This document shows, piece after piece, positions 47,271 to 58,927 of a stretch of DNA of 64,000 bases (the first letter of the stretch is position 1; each line of letters opens with the position of its first letter). The DNA lies in the NCBI GenBank assembly GCA_020284085.1, contig JACEVL010000056.1:476001-540000 (forward strand). The letters run 5' to 3'. The notes under the pieces are model-generated. The model had not been told where the DNA came from, searched no databases, and worked only from the letters and a program-made list of their open reading frames with translations. The translations under genes and the position numbers were made by a program. This DNA comes from Aporrectodea caliginosa. Taxonomy: Eukaryota > Annelida > Clitellata > Crassiclitellata > Lumbricidae.

Positions 47271-47629
47271 TTGGAAATCAGAAGTTTCCATTGCACTAAA
47301 CTAGCGATTTTATATTCAAAAACGTCAAAAACACACGTGACACATCACTACTTTGACAGATTTTCAGACATTTGTTCAACGTGACCGATATTAATATATT
47401 ATGAATGTTACTCTCCAGTATGTACATAGACAGTTTCTTTACGGAACCCTTTAATTAGTATTATTAAGCATTATTTGCAGTTGCTTGATCTATTTATGGA
47501 TTCTTAATGATAATTATGACTTTAAGATCGGATAAACTATATCTAAGTTAAAAAGCATTGGTTACAGTTATCAATACATATATAGCATGATGTAATTTAA
47601 TGTCCAACACGAGAGGGTCGCCCAAAGAG

Positions 47630-47925
47630 CAGCAGTCGCCAAGTCCAATCCTAGCGGTCGGCGGGGGAGAGAGGCAGCGCCCGTTATACCGTGAAAGAGA
47701 AGACCACCCAGAGCGCTAATGTCCGTCAAGTCAGCGGTCGGCGGGGGAGAGAGGTGCGCCCGTCAGACCGTCTAGAAGACCACCCAAAGCGCTAATGTCT
47801 CGCCAACATTGTCGGCAGTCGGCGGGGAGAGAGGCAATAAAGCCCACACAAGGCATGGGAAACCACTGTCGGCGAAAGAGAGAAGGACTCCAGGCCCAGA
47901 CCAGCCATTTCGCCACAGCATGTTT
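47630..47925. repeat. GC-rich tandem repeat of about 85-90 bp
   Basis: The GGTCGGCGGGGGAGAGAGG core occurs at about 47657 and 47737 and, altered, at 47820; CCACCCAGAGCGCTAATGTC and CCACCCAAAGCGCTAATGTC follow the first two. The block is far more GC-rich than its surroundings. A minus-strand frame of 61 codons (47916-47731) is open but has no recognised motif. Confidence 0.6.
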
Positions 47926-48078
47926 TACATATTGATCTTCTTAGTAAATTGCAATGTAATTATTTAGTTAAGAACATTATTTGAGTTGAACCTTTCTTTT
48001 TTACATATTGATCTTCTCAGTAAATTGCAATGTAATTATTTAGTTAAGAACATTATTGAGTTGACCCTTTCTTTCTTT
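47926..48078. repeat. Tandem duplication of about 73 bp
   Basis: Two nearly identical units, each running from TTTTACATATTGATCTTCT through AGAACATTATTTGAGTTGA, lie at about 47926-47998 and 48000-48070. Confidence 0.8.
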
Positions 48079-48129
48079 CAACTGACTAACCAGCCATAAT
48101 TGATTATTGTTATAAAGGGTGACCATAAT

Positions 48130-48650
48130 CAGTGCTTTTTTTCTAGAAAAAAAGGTTCTGGAACTCAGAAACTCCGGAACAATTATAGGGGCATATTTTA
48201 TGCTCATAAGCTTATTTCCATGGACGTATTTCCGGGTTCAAACCCACCCGAAATAAGTGTCAGAAAATTTTTTTTATATGCTTTTACAAGTATCAGAAAA
48301 ATTTTTTATATGCTTTTACAAGTGTTATAAAAAAATTTTATATGCTTTTACATGTGAAATAGCAAAAAACCTTAATTTTGGCGACCATCTTCAATGGATA
48401 CCCCCTCTAACGACATCTTAAAACCCCTCCGAAATGCTTTGTATCGCTACGCCCATGCTTATTTCTATTTGATATAGTCCTATATCAATATGAATAAACA
48501 CTGAAAGCAATAACATTAAATTTAAAGTAGGCTATCTAAGTAACTTTAAATAATTTTTTATTAAAAATTTTAGATAAGTAAATTATTTTTAATAGCTGAA
48601 AAAAGGTACCGGAACGCCGTTCCGGAGCGCTCCGGCTGTAAAAAGCACTG
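48130..48650. mobile_element. hAT-type element with 8-bp target duplication and internal tandem repeats
   Basis: CAGTGCTTTTT at the left and AAAAAGCACTG at the right are inverted. The flanks are ACCATAAT (48122-48129) and ACCCTAAT (48651-48658), one mismatch. Near the right end is GGAACGCCGTTCCGGAGCGC, a compact palindrome. Inside, a 33-bp unit (ATATGCTTTTACAAGTGTTA type) repeats three times at about 48255-48355, and GCTACGCCCATG at 48427-48438 resembles the end of a further nested element. Confidence 0.7.
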
Positions 48651-48799
48651 ACCCTAATTAAGCGGGGCTTACGTGCCGCTTTTGGGTCTCCTCTGTTCCC
48701 TAGCCAATGCACCGATATGTAATAATCAAGTTATAAATTATTGTTGTTAATTGTAATATGCATTGTGCTTCTGGAAATAAAAAGTTGTCAGGTTTTTTT

Positions 48800-49475
48800 A
48801 AACTAAACGATAGACGAATATGCAAACGCCTAAAAAATTATTGGCTTATTGCGGTCCGTTAGTTTTGAAACTTTACACTAATAATATTAACTAAAAGGAA
48901 TCATTCTACTGAAAGATAAAAGCAATTGCAAATTGCAAAGACTGATTGATAATCGACGACTAAAATAAATTAGTTTTTGAACAGTAGATTTGTAACGTTA
49001 CCTCGTAGAGCAACGACCTACAGTATTATACACAGGACTGGAAAGTCCCTATGTAGCGTCGTAGACCTAGTTTTTGGGCAATAATCGAGGTACCGGAAAA
49101 TTCCACATCTTGTTTTCATAAAAACCGCATGCAATTAGCTATATTTGTAAAGGCAAATTGACGAATAATTATGTTTGCAATATATAGGTCTACAACTGCC
49201 AATGGAGAGTTCATACATCATATTTAACATTATAAACAAAATCTGAAGTGGGGCGACATCTATGTTCAAAAGTGAAAAGTGTGCACACATTATTTTTGCT
49301 AGTAACCATTCCTGTAATACAGATTCCATGCTCGTAGACTAAGTCACTGAAAAGTGACGCCATCGTTCTTTGTGCTTATCGTAATAATTTAAGAGGTCGT
49401 CGGTGTTTAAACTGTTTATCAAGTAAGCAAGGAGTTTATATCGGGCCATAAGAGGGGTCAAATTAACTCTTGCCG
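48800..49475 (-). promoter_or_regulatory. Second minus-strand copy of the zinc-finger upstream module
   Basis: This is a further copy of the module in the same orientation as that of locus H. The CRE is altered to TGGCGTCA (about 49358-49365), and a 322-bp insertion (49009-49330) lies between the CRE part and the GGTAACGTTAC part. A further insertion with GTTTAAACTG lies near 49400. No finger array follows it directly before the locus H module, so it is either orphaned or an upstream duplicate. Confidence 0.45.
49009..49330. mobile_element. 322-bp insertion with 7-bp target duplication CTCGTAG
   Basis: CTCGTAG at 49002-49008 and 49331-49337 flanks the stretch. The empty arrangement, without the stretch, is present in the modules at 16.14 kb and 47.15 kb. 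I see no convincing terminal inverted repeats. The 49135-49329 minus-strand frame is not recognisable. Confidence 0.5.
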
Positions 49476-49589
49476 CAGTTTTACATTATTTTGGAAATCA
49501 GAAGCTTACATTGCACTAAAACAAGCGATTTATATTCACTTAACACACGTTACACATCATTACTTTGACAGATTTTCAGACTTTTGTTC

Positions 49590-50150
49590 GAATTTAAAAA
49601 ATAATATTCTGGTGAAAATCTGAGTCCGGTTGCGTGCGTTTTGATGCAATAATACGGAATATGGTACGGCTAAATTTTCTGCCTGACGACCAGAAGATGT
49701 TCCATGACCTGGAAGGTCCATGAGCGCCTCTGAATGGGAAATCTGGTAGGGGCGCTATAACAAGTGTTCAAATACAATACAATACAATACAATGACCTCT
49801 GTGGCCGTGCTGACTCTTCTCCTTTCTCATTCATGCTTCACAACCCCAGCCATGTTCTAAATTGTCTACTCTACTGCCTCCTATGAAGAATGTTACCTAC
49901 TCTCTTCGTCCTCGATCACATAACCGTGAGATCCCACATGCTGACGCATTAACCCGATGTGGCTTTATTAAGCGTATGTTATTTAATTGATTTTATTGCT
50001 GATCTTCCTTCTTACTGTAACTTTACTCTCACAGATCCATAGATATCTGTTTTATTGCATTTTATGACTTTTGTGACTTTTGTGATTTAATGATTTCATG
50101 ATTTAATAAAATTAATACTCCATCCGATGTTCGCACTGTTCAGGACTACT
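49590..50150 (+). mobile_element. Retroelement 3' ends: (AATAC)n-tailed piece and a LINE C-terminus
   Basis: At 49740-49793 a GGTAGGGGCGCTATAACAAG segment ends in (AATAC)n, resembling a LINE or SINE tail. It is followed by a frame ending SLRPRSHNREIPHADALTRC, then GFIKRMLFN and TGA near 49987, a typical LINE C-terminal sequence (RPRxHN, then RMLF). The downstream 3' UTR contains repeated TGTGATTTAATGATTT motifs to about 50115. Assignment rests on a short match. Confidence 0.45.
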
Positions 50151-50224
50151 TTCCACCACGATTGCTATATTTGACCACCGTCTAATGCCTTGTACATTAG
50201 GATTACAACGCGATAAAATTTAAA

Positions 50225-50320
50225 CATTAGATTATGTATGTATGTATGTATGCATGCATGTATGTATGTATGTTTACATGCATGCAATAATGCACGTACT
50301 TACTTACTTTACTTTTAGAT
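50225..50320. repeat. (ATGT)n microsatellite
   Basis: Imperfect TATG/CATG tetranucleotide repeats run from about 50230 to 50290, then (ACTT)n to 50312. The surrounding 50120-50225 and 50320-50630 show no gene. Confidence 0.8.
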
Positions 50321-50976
50321 TAATATAGGCTGGTTTGTGTACCTTAGTTAAATATAACGTCACTTTATTTATTATCTTTTTGCAATCATTGATAGAAACA
50401 TTAATTGAGTCGTATATTCGAACATATCCATTTTATTCGCTGAAATGAGCATTTTATTGTATACATGATACAAGTATAGTAACCTACAGATTGAATTACA
50501 AATAACATGGACTCCTAAATACTAATCAATCTTACACTTTGAGCCCACATCACAAACTTTTGTAAATCATGTTTCTATCATATCAGTGCTATGCGTCACA
50601 TAGCCACATGTAGGTTCTACTCTTAGCCTGTTCAATCACATGTCTTCTCTCGCCTGGAGTACGTCAACTCGGTCTTTGCAATTAACCTTGGATCTAGATT
50701 CTAGAAGTCAACAGGCATTTAGGTATCCAAAATTCTCTGGCTTGCGTGGCAATTGTATCAACCTTCAACTTACATCTCAGCGAAAATTCTTTGCCGGTGA
50801 GAGATGGTGGTCTGAGAGTCCGTTGTGAATCTACGCTGGCACTTCCGCCTTCTTGGCTTCTGCTGCTAGCACAAACGAACTGCAGGCATGTGTCTTACCA
50901 AAAGAGTCGGCTAAAACACCATAGCCTAATAATACGAACTTGCGAATTCAGCACTCAGCGAGTTGATGCCCACGGC

Positions 50977-51107
50977 CAGTATGAGAATTGTAGAAAAATA
51001 ACTGTGGGCCAGACTTTGATCCATGTGAAGTTTGAATGTGCAATAAAGACTTTACTGTCGGATCCTAAGAAAGAATGGGGGTCGAACCCCCGGCAATTCT
51101 CACCCTA
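50977..51107. mobile_element. Relative of the 139-bp hAT MITE, inside the LINE
   Basis: It begins CAGTATGAGAATTGTAG and ends GGCAATTCTCACC, and its interior matches 60688-60826 (TTTGATCCATGTGAAGTT, GAAAGA.T..GGG). A GGGGGTCGAACCCCC segment inside looks like a tRNA T-arm but is part of the element. No clear target duplication is seen here. Confidence 0.55.
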
Positions 51108-51924
51108 CCTCTTCGCCAACAAGAGTAGACTCTCCGATGTATATACAACACATAGAGAGGCCTGATAGGTGTCCACGAGATCGTTCATTTCTTCTATCCT
51201 CACGAGCACCTCATACTGGTAATTGAATGTTTGTTCCTATCTGACCACTCTGGGCCTGCGCCACTCAGACGATGAAGTACGGATCGCGGTCGGGTTGAGG
51301 GTTGGCACGACACTTTGTGTGCCACTACTGTCGAAAAAAAATCGACGCAAGTGGGCTCCACCGATTGGTCTGCAGAGGAGGAGGACGAGGACGAGGAGGA
51401 GAAGAAGAAGGGAACAACAGCGGCATGGTATACTAATCGCCATCATCAGGACAGCGCTAAGAGAGCATCACGACCGTTCAAGAGCAGGCGTAAAGCGGCC
51501 AAACGGTGTCACAATCATCCCTTGGTCACGGGGAAGATGCTTGACATGGGATGTGACAGTGTCCCACACCTATGCCACGTCTCCTCACGCTCACACATCT
51601 ATTAGAACTGGCGAAGCCGACGACCAAGCTGTTCAATAGGGTGAAGTGCTTCCCATCACTGGCGCCCACGTCCCTGTAATGGTCGCCTGGGAGAGTAGCG
51701 TAGAGTAGAGCTGCGAAGGACTATAGTTCATATCGGTGTTGGAAACAAGGATAAGGGACGTAACCATTGATACAGTGGAGACTTAACATTTATTACTGCC
51801 GATCTCGGTGGCTGTTACGGGAACGTTATTTGCCTCTCCGGGACATTTGCATTCTAATCGCTTCTGGGATTGACAATAATAAGCCTAACAGGAAAGATGA
51901 GATGATGATAGCATTTTGAATAAT

Positions 51925-51997
51925 AATAGAAATAATAATAATAATAACAACAACAACGACAACGACAACAACAACAATAATAATAATAATAGGGCCG

Positions 51998-52033
<36 letters not shown>

Positions 52034-52115
52034 GGGCCGATAATAATAATAGTAATAGTAATAATAATAATAATAGGGCCGATAATAATAATAGTAATAA
52101 TAATAATAATAATAA
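51925..52115. repeat. (AAT)n / AATAGGGCCGAT compound satellite
   Basis: AAT and AAC triplets are interrupted by AGGGCCGAT at about 51991, 52032 and 52075, spaced about 42 bp apart, giving a minisatellite of three units. Confidence 0.85.
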
Positions 52116-52258
52116 TAATACCGCCGTCGCGTTCCGGGGCACGTTTGTTATGCCCGATTTGGAGGAGACGTAACCGTTCCAGATGTTCATTTATTTCTGT
52201 CTCCGGACAATTTTTTTTATCACCTGAGAGATCATGTCTACCTCGGGAAAAAATAATA

Positions 52259-52316
<58 letters not shown>

Positions 52317-52439
52317 CTCGGTGATAATAACGACTATGATGAACTGGAGTTGCTACGGTCTCTTTAGTTTATTGGTGGCAGTGTTTTAATTGCATTAGAG
52401 GGGGCATACAAATGTAGAAACTTCGAAACGCAATTTACT

Positions 52440-53246
52440 ACGGATCCATCTTCCGCCCTCAGATGTTCATGGATTATATATTTCCAAGAGTCGTCTCTGG
52501 TTAACTGTGACAAAGATCAACAACTTTATTAGCCAACACATCGAAAACCTCAACAGCATTGTAACCATCAGCATTGGTCGTGTCTGAAATTATCACTGCA
52601 GTTACCTTGTGATCGCTGTTACGGAGTAGTAACAGCGTGAGAGTACGACTATGGAAAAAAGATCACGTTAAGAATACCCTCATTGCAACAATAAAATCAG
52701 GTCGATTGAATTGAAGTGATTAACTAGAAACAAGCATAGGCCCTAATAAATAGGCCTACCTACATTGAGCTAAAAATGTTTATAAAAACGCAAAAACCAA
52801 AGCAGGATCCTTGAAAATGTCCAGAACCGACAAGAATACTCAGTGTAGCTGAAGCTCTTAGGCCCCTACTTTGAATCGAAAACTGAAATGCATCGCATCG
52901 GTAGTGAACATCTTCATAAATTGAGTAGCTCCATAGTTCCAGTTTTCTGCGTTGTTGACCAACGAACTCACTAACGTCAAATATTTCAGGTAATTTCTGG
53001 TTGAGACTTTTGTTTCTTCGAAGTTTCGAAGACTGCGAAAATGTTTCTTTTTACAAACCTAATGGTTTGGTTTCTCTCCATTAAGTGTTCATTTATGTGT
53101 TACAGACGAAAAGCATAAACATGTTTCCTGGCATACCTGAAAATAATCGCGTGAGAACGTTCTCTGGCATATCTGGAATTTGTATGGCTTTTCTCAAGTA
53201 TGGAATTCAACATAATTTTGTGGACTGTACACTTTGGAACATGTTT
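52440..53246 (-). other. 3' region of zinc-finger locus I
   Basis: It shows the family 3' region read on the minus strand. The signal lies near 52515-52530 (AACTTTATTAGCC, i.e. a weakened AATAAAGTT on the minus strand). Fragments ATGCATCG, GATGAGAACG and CATTCTCACGCGATTATTTTCAG are present. Confidence 0.45.
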
Positions 53247-54269
53247 TTACAAACTAGAACCAGATACGGAGTGGAATTTTTCATGCTTTCTCAGACGTGA
53301 AGCGCATGAGAATGTTTTCTGACATATCTTGCAAAGGTATGGTTTCTCTCCAAAATGCGTTCTCAAGTGAATCTTTAGATAACTTTTGGTATTAGTTTTA
53401 AACTCGCATAATTGGCAGTGGTGTGGTTTCTCTCCGGTATGAATTCTTGCATGCCTTTTGAGATATGAAGATTGGATAAACCGTTTCTGACATGTCTGGC
53501 ATTGGTATGGTTTTTCTCCAGTATGAGTTCGAACATGGTCTCGCAGGTGAGAAGATCGGGAATAACTTTGTTTACATACTTGACATTGGTGTGGTCTCTC
53601 TCCAGTATGGGTTCTAACATGAACTTTCAGAGTTGAAGATTTGGTATATGTTTTTTTACAATGAATACACAGAAATGGTTTTTCATCACAGTGAGTTTTT
53701 TCATGACTTCTTAGACCTGAACTGCTTGAGAATGCTTTGTGACATACCCGGCAAAGGTATGGCTTATCTCCGGAATGATTTCTCATATGAATCTTTAGGT
53801 CACCTTCATACATAGTTGTAAACTCACATAACTGGCAATTGAACGGTTTCACTCCAGTATGAATTCTTGCATGGTGTATTAGATTTGAAGATTGGGAAAA
53901 ACGTTTCCTACATTCTTGGCATCGGTAAGGCATCTCTCCAGTATGGATTCTTGAATGACGTGTTAGAGCTGAAGATGTGGGAAAACGCTTTAGACATACT
54001 TGGCAAATGTAAGATGTCTCTCCAGTATGGATTCTTGCATGACACGTTAGCCCGGAACAGTGAGAAAACCGTATTTGACATATTTCGCATTGATAAGATA
54101 TCGGTCTGGTATGAATTCTTGAATGACGTGTTAGATTTGAAGATTGGGAAAACCGCTTCTGACATGCCTCGCATTGGTATGGTTTCTCTCCAGTGTGGAT
54201 TCTTGCATGACGTGCTAGAATTGAAATATGAAGGAAACTCTGTTGACATACCTGGCATTGATAAGGCAT
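53247..54269 (-). CDS. C2H2 zinc-finger protein I (12 fingers, N-terminal part broken)
   Basis: On the minus strand, 340 codons are open from ATG 54269 (MPYQCQVCQQSF) to the stop at 53247-53249 (HEKFHSVSGSSL). Twelve canonical fingers fill almost the whole length, with CxLCEF fingers at positions 6 and 11 and the conserved final block (CKQSYSRSSHLRDH, CQKRFIQSSYLKRH, CEFKTNTKSYLKIH, CQKTFSCASRLRKH). The same frame is open further upstream to TAA at 54473-54471, where locus F has GAA, and encodes three more finger-like units without a start codon. The family start itself is lost. Translation could begin at 54269, or the locus may be a recent pseudogene. No effector domain is seen. Confidence 0.55.
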   Translation of the reverse strand: MPYQCQVCQQSFLHISILARHARIHTGEKPYQCEACQKRFSQSSNLTRHSRIHTRPISYQCEICQIRFSHCSGLTCHARIHTGETSYICQVCLKRFPTSSALTRHSRIHTGEMPYRCQECRKRFSQSSNLIHHARIHTGVKPFNCQLCEFTTMYEGDLKIHMRNHSGDKPYLCRVCHKAFSSSSGLRSHEKTHCDEKPFLCIHCKKTYTKSSTLKVHVRTHTGERPHQCQVCKQSYSRSSHLRDHVRTHTGEKPYQCQTCQKRFIQSSYLKRHARIHTGEKPHHCQLCEFKTNTKSYLKIHLRTHFGEKPYLCKICQKTFSCASRLRKHEKFHSVSGSSL

Positions 54270-54600
54270 CTCTACCGTATGTATTCTAATATGGTTCTCT
54301 TGACTGTTAGAACAAGAAAATATTTGTTTACATATTTCACACTGAAACGGTTTCTCCTCAGTATGTGTTTCCAGACATACCAGGCAATGGTATCTTTTTC
54401 CTCCAGTATGGATTCTCAGGTGCTTCTGTAGGTCATCGCTTTGCGTAAATATTTCTTTGCAAAACTCGCATTAGTGTGTCTTTACTTTAGAATAACTTTT
54501 CTTGTTTTCCTTTGTATGGCTATCCAACACATATGATTTCTGACATAGCTGGGAACTGTCTACCATTTCCTGAGTTGCATTTCCGATGGAAATGCTGATG
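54270..54600 (-). pseudogene. Broken N-terminal part of locus I
   Basis: Minus strand: the family start region near 54555-54520 reads ATGTGTTGGATAG, giving an immediate stop. The TAA at 54473-54471 precedes CEFCKEIFTQSDDLQKHLRI, a finger lacking its centre (YHCLVCLETHTEEKPF) and FQCEICKQIFSCSNSQENH. These match fingers 1-3 of locus F. Confidence 0.6.
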
Positions 54601-54832
54601 AATGCTTACAAGTAAGAAATGCTTTTTGACATAATTAATTATTATGAATCGTCAGCGTTGAAAACCCTTCAATTCCTGTAAGTTTATGTGGACTGCAATA
54701 ATTATTATCCAACTTCGACAGTTGTTAGCCTTTTTAGTACGTGGCTCACTAAGCATTGAGGTGAAATCTTTTCTCTTGCATTTATTTATTCATATCATTA
54801 ACCTACCAAAATAATAAAAAGGACCACAGTCG

Positions 54833-54834
<2 letters not shown>

Positions 54835-54865
<31 letters not shown>
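54835..54865. repeat. (AT)n microsatellite
   Basis: About 15 uninterrupted AT units lie in the leader of locus I, next to the shared segment with CAGAATTCCGCCAGTACGATCGCC. Confidence 0.9.
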
Positions 54866-54869
<4 letters not shown>

Positions 54870-56960
54870 CATAATATTTGAGACAGAATCAGAATTCCGC
54901 CAGTACGATCGCCTGAGACACAATATTAATTTGCAAAGACAATTGCAACAAACACATTAAACATGAATTTGCAGTCCATAGTCCACTGTCTGAAATAGTC
55001 CTGGCACACTTTATGCTTAATTCGTTGGTATGCTACTTGCTGATCATTACCTGAATTAAAACGCGATAAAATCGTGGAGTTTGATTCAATGCTGTCCATT
55101 AAGTTTACTAGGCTACCACCTGCCTGCATCATGCTGCATGTCTTAACTTAACTTAAACCACAAGAAGTTGCATGATGGAGAAAATTAAAATTTCAAAGAT
55201 ATGGATGATATTTCAATATTCCCAAGCCCGTATCTTCTTGCTAGCCTTAGGGATTGTAGAAATTCAGGAAGTCACGGAATCGGTGAGTTCCGTGATTCTC
55301 GGTATTTGCCGTGAATGTTTGAATGTTCCCCAAATGTGGTGAATTTTCGTGATTCTGGACAAATTTTGTGAGATTAATGTAACACAATTTTCGGAAACGA
55401 CATGTTTTGCCCTAGGGTCATAGTTTTATAGACGAGAGCTTGGTGCTACATGTAGGCTAATGATGGTCCATACTTGCAGAACCTGTCTATAGGCCTAGGC
55501 CTAGGTGCGGAACGTTGACATAGACACCGTGACATTACACAACGACATCGCGTCGCTGCTTTGATCTGTTATTTAAACAATTACATTGATTAGAGCAAAG
55601 GAAACACAAACGTGATTTCATACATTACATTTACACTGACATATTATGTAGCGAGCGCATCGTTTCCATCTTATTTGCATTATGGTTTGGTCGGATCTTA
55701 GCAAATAAATGCGTGATTTCATGTCCTGAATTCGTCGTGAATTTCGCCCATTTTTTCTAAATGCATGCTACTGTGAATTTTGAACTACTTTGCAGTGAAT
55801 TTCTGCTATCCCTTCACATAGCCTACTTAAACTTCAAAACGCTAAGACTTTCATCTCGTACTACAAGCACTGCTAGACGGGATTGATTATGTTAGGTACG
55901 GATAACTAAACTACAGTACCGTACGAGAGTATGCTCTGCTGTTGTCTCGATAAACTGATTTTTGTTTTTCCCCCAAAGGATCTCGATTCCGAAAATTTTC
56001 GCTCCCAGATCTATTATCTAAGGATCAGGATTTCAAGTTCTGCATTTGCTGCTGTCATTACATATATCGTGAATCTAGTAATCTAGCACTCGATTTAATC
56101 TATCTTCATTCTACCTGGGACTATTATCACGGATTTCCAGATTCTACGTTTCAAGGATTTGTTGGTAATTGTGCGAAAATTTAGATTGCCTTAGGGAATG
56201 TTTCACAGCAGTGCCTCAAATGTTTTCCATTTCAGCAGCCCCCAAACACACAAACAACCTAAATCAAGAAAATAGCGATCATGGCCCATATGTTTCAATA
56301 ACAGATGTCTAACGTTTTGAAGGCGTAAAATATTTTGACGAGAGTTATTCTGGTTTCATAGCATGTCAATAATTCACAAGGGACTGTTCTTTAGCTCTAT
56401 TGTGGTGGTCTGAGTGTCGTCAACAGATCAAAAGTGGGAAAAAACAGAATGTAAACATGTACTTTGTTATTTGCGAGTGACTTTAAAGTGGATAATAAAA
56501 CATCTAGAAGTCGTACACAGGTAAAAGATGGAGAGGAGAGGGAGAAGGAAAGGCAGGGGGAAAGGAAGACCGGGACTGGTCACCGCCATTTTGTACAGAA
56601 GAGTAACGGGTAAGACTTGGGATTCACTAAGTTACTCCGAATGCCATCAAATTTCACCCGATGATACCTCGCAACGAAAGTAGTGAAGCGCACTTATATC
56701 CGACTTCTTGAAACGATGCTACGATTTCTTACACGTTTTTTTAATTCTATAAAAACGCATTGGAAATTAAACGATCTCGCCATATTGATACATATACCGG
56801 AAGTTACACCCCGAATATCTCGACAAGCAGATCCACGCAATATTCATTTTATAGCGCATTTCTTGAACGTTTATTTATTGGTCAGATGCGTCCTGAAAAT
56901 AGGATAGTGTCGCTAGATATCGTATGTTACAAGAACCGAAGACCAGAATGAAGGCCAAAT
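54866..56960 (-). other. Leader and upstream region of locus I, fourth relative of the D/J unit
   Basis: Aligned blocks with the J unit: 55005-55110 with 60840-60945, 55830-55930 with 61080-61150, and 56395-56960 with 61300-62430. The CAGTRATGGG hAT MITE and the 139-bp MITE are both absent here, giving empty sites. An extra stretch at about 55240-55800, rich in GTGAATTTCGTGATT motifs (55270-55380 and 55710-55800), has no partner in J and looks like an insertion. No genes are seen. Confidence 0.5.
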
Positions 56961-56987
56961 AGGGATAATTGTCTTACAAATTAGTAG

Positions 56988-57330
<343 letters not shown>

Positions 57331-57439
57331 TCTATCTCTGTCCCTGTCTCTATCTCTATACCTATCAATATCTCTATCTTTAATCACTGTCTCTGTCTTT
57401 ATATATCTGTCTTTGTCTCTCCCTCATTGTGCCTCTGTA

Positions 57440-57930
57440 TCAGTCTCTGTCCTCCTATCCGCCTCCATCTCCATCTCTGCCTTATTGCAGTCCGCTGCTC
57501 TTTCCGATCTTTTGACCACATCGGTGGAATGTTTTCCGTCAGCATTTCCAGGAGCTTTTCCATAATTATGAATAGTTCAAGGTAAAGGAAATCAATGTTC
57601 TGCCTGTTGCGCTTACTGATCATGATATTACTCGAGCATTTTAAAAGATTTTGAAGACTCCTTTGCTAATGACATTGTCATATTACTTGTTGTTCCTTCA
57701 AAGTACAATAATGTCTGCTTAAGGTAGTTTATTGTTCAGTGTTTTAACTGTATATAAATGCGGAATTATCATTATTTGATTTGTGCGTTGTGTGATGCTT
57801 CAATACACAGTAGCCTATCATTCAATTAATCAATCAATCAATCAACCAACCGATCGAAATGAATTAAAATGGAACAAAAAAAATATAATAAATTCATAGA
57901 AGAGCTGATAAATATGTATGGCGGACTATT
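57440..57930. other. Intergenic, nothing identified
   Basis: No gene is recognised. A minus-strand frame (57623-57399) mostly translates degenerate microsatellite flank. An (AATC)n run lies at 57826-57850. Confidence 0.3.
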
Positions 57931-58927
57931 TGTGTGACAAATATTTCGACATTTCACTATGTCGTGGGCAGTTTCCTGCGTTTAAGGCCAATCTATCATC
58001 TTCCGCCCTCATGGATGCTACATTTCAAAGAGTCGTTACGGGTTAATCATGACAAATATAGGTGGAACAAACTTTATTTGCTAAAACATTTAAAGCTTAA
58101 CAGCATCTTTGCCATCAGCACTGACTATTATGTGAAACTATTGTTGCAATAACTTTGTGACTGCATTTACGGAACAGTAAAAGCGTGAGAATACGGCTGT
58201 GTAAAACTTGAATTGAGTGAACATACGAACAAATTATAGATCATGTGAAGTATACCAGCAGTGCAACAACAAAAACACTTCGATAGAGTTAAAATGCTTA
58301 TAACTAGACATACGAATTATAGATCTAAGTAAATTTAACTGAAAGTGCCGCCGAAAAGCGCAAAACTAAAGCAGGATCCTTTACTATGTCCAGTCCTATA
58401 GGAATACACACTATAATAGGTGTAATCGACTAAGGCCTCACTATGAATATGAAACTGACATGCATGAATTCGGTCGTACATATCGTCAAAGACTTAGTGC
58501 CCAACACTTCCATTTTCATTTATTTTCACCAACTGGAATTTGTATGGCTTCTCTCATTATAGAAGATAATATGAAGTTTACCAGCAGTGCACCAACAAAA
58601 ACACTTTGATAGAGTTTAAATTGCTTATAACTAGACAAACGAATTATAGATCCAAGTAAATTTAACTGAAAGTGCCGCAAAAAGCGCAAAACAAAAGCAG
58701 GATCCATTTACTATGTCCAGTCCTAAAGGAATACTCACTACTTAGTTGCATTGGACTAAGGCCTCACTTTGAATACGAAACTGATATACATGAATTCGTT
58801 TGTGCATGTCGTCATAGACTGAGTGCTCAACATTTCCATATTTTTGTCACCAATTCGAATTTCTATGGCTTCTATCAAGTAGCCATTGCCACATAATTTT
58901 GCAGACTCTGAACTTTGGAAAATTATT
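57930..58927 (-). other. 3' region of zinc-finger locus J with an internal tandem duplication
   Basis: On the minus strand it matches the D1 and D2 3' regions. A segment of about 320 bp is present twice (about 58250-58540 and 58575-58850): both contain CAACAAAAACACTT, CTTATAACTAGACA, GAATTATAGATC.AAGTAAATT and AAAGTGCCGC. The plus-strand TTTATTTGC near 58074 is the AATAAA signal of J, which D1 and D2 have lost. Confidence 0.55.

Larger units (their letters stand above)
50640..52320 (+). mobile_element. Non-LTR retrotransposon 3' half, same family as 9811-10615, with inserted MITE and microsatellite
   Basis: Recognisable pieces in order: DGGLRVRCESTLALPP and, one frame on, AFLASAASTNELQACVLPK (about 50800-50925); a 139-bp MITE relative (50977-51107); LRHSDDEVRIAVGLRVGTTL (51251-51310), the usual block before the zinc knuckle; a degenerate CATTVEKK knuckle; KRPNGVTIIPWSRGRCLTWD (about 51490-51550), matching KRPDG and WDAT of the other copy; and NTAVAFRGTFVMPDLEET (52117-52170). 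A tail of (AAT)n ends at about 52315. Frameshifts and a large AAT expansion (51925-52115) show that it is dead. Confidence 0.6.

Noticed and set aside
51075..51100. tRNA-like T-arm (GGGGGTCGAACCCCC)
   Set aside because: No acceptor stem, D-arm or anticodon arm can be built around it, and the segment belongs to a repeat whose other copies have a different sequence here. It is treated as part of a hAT MITE.
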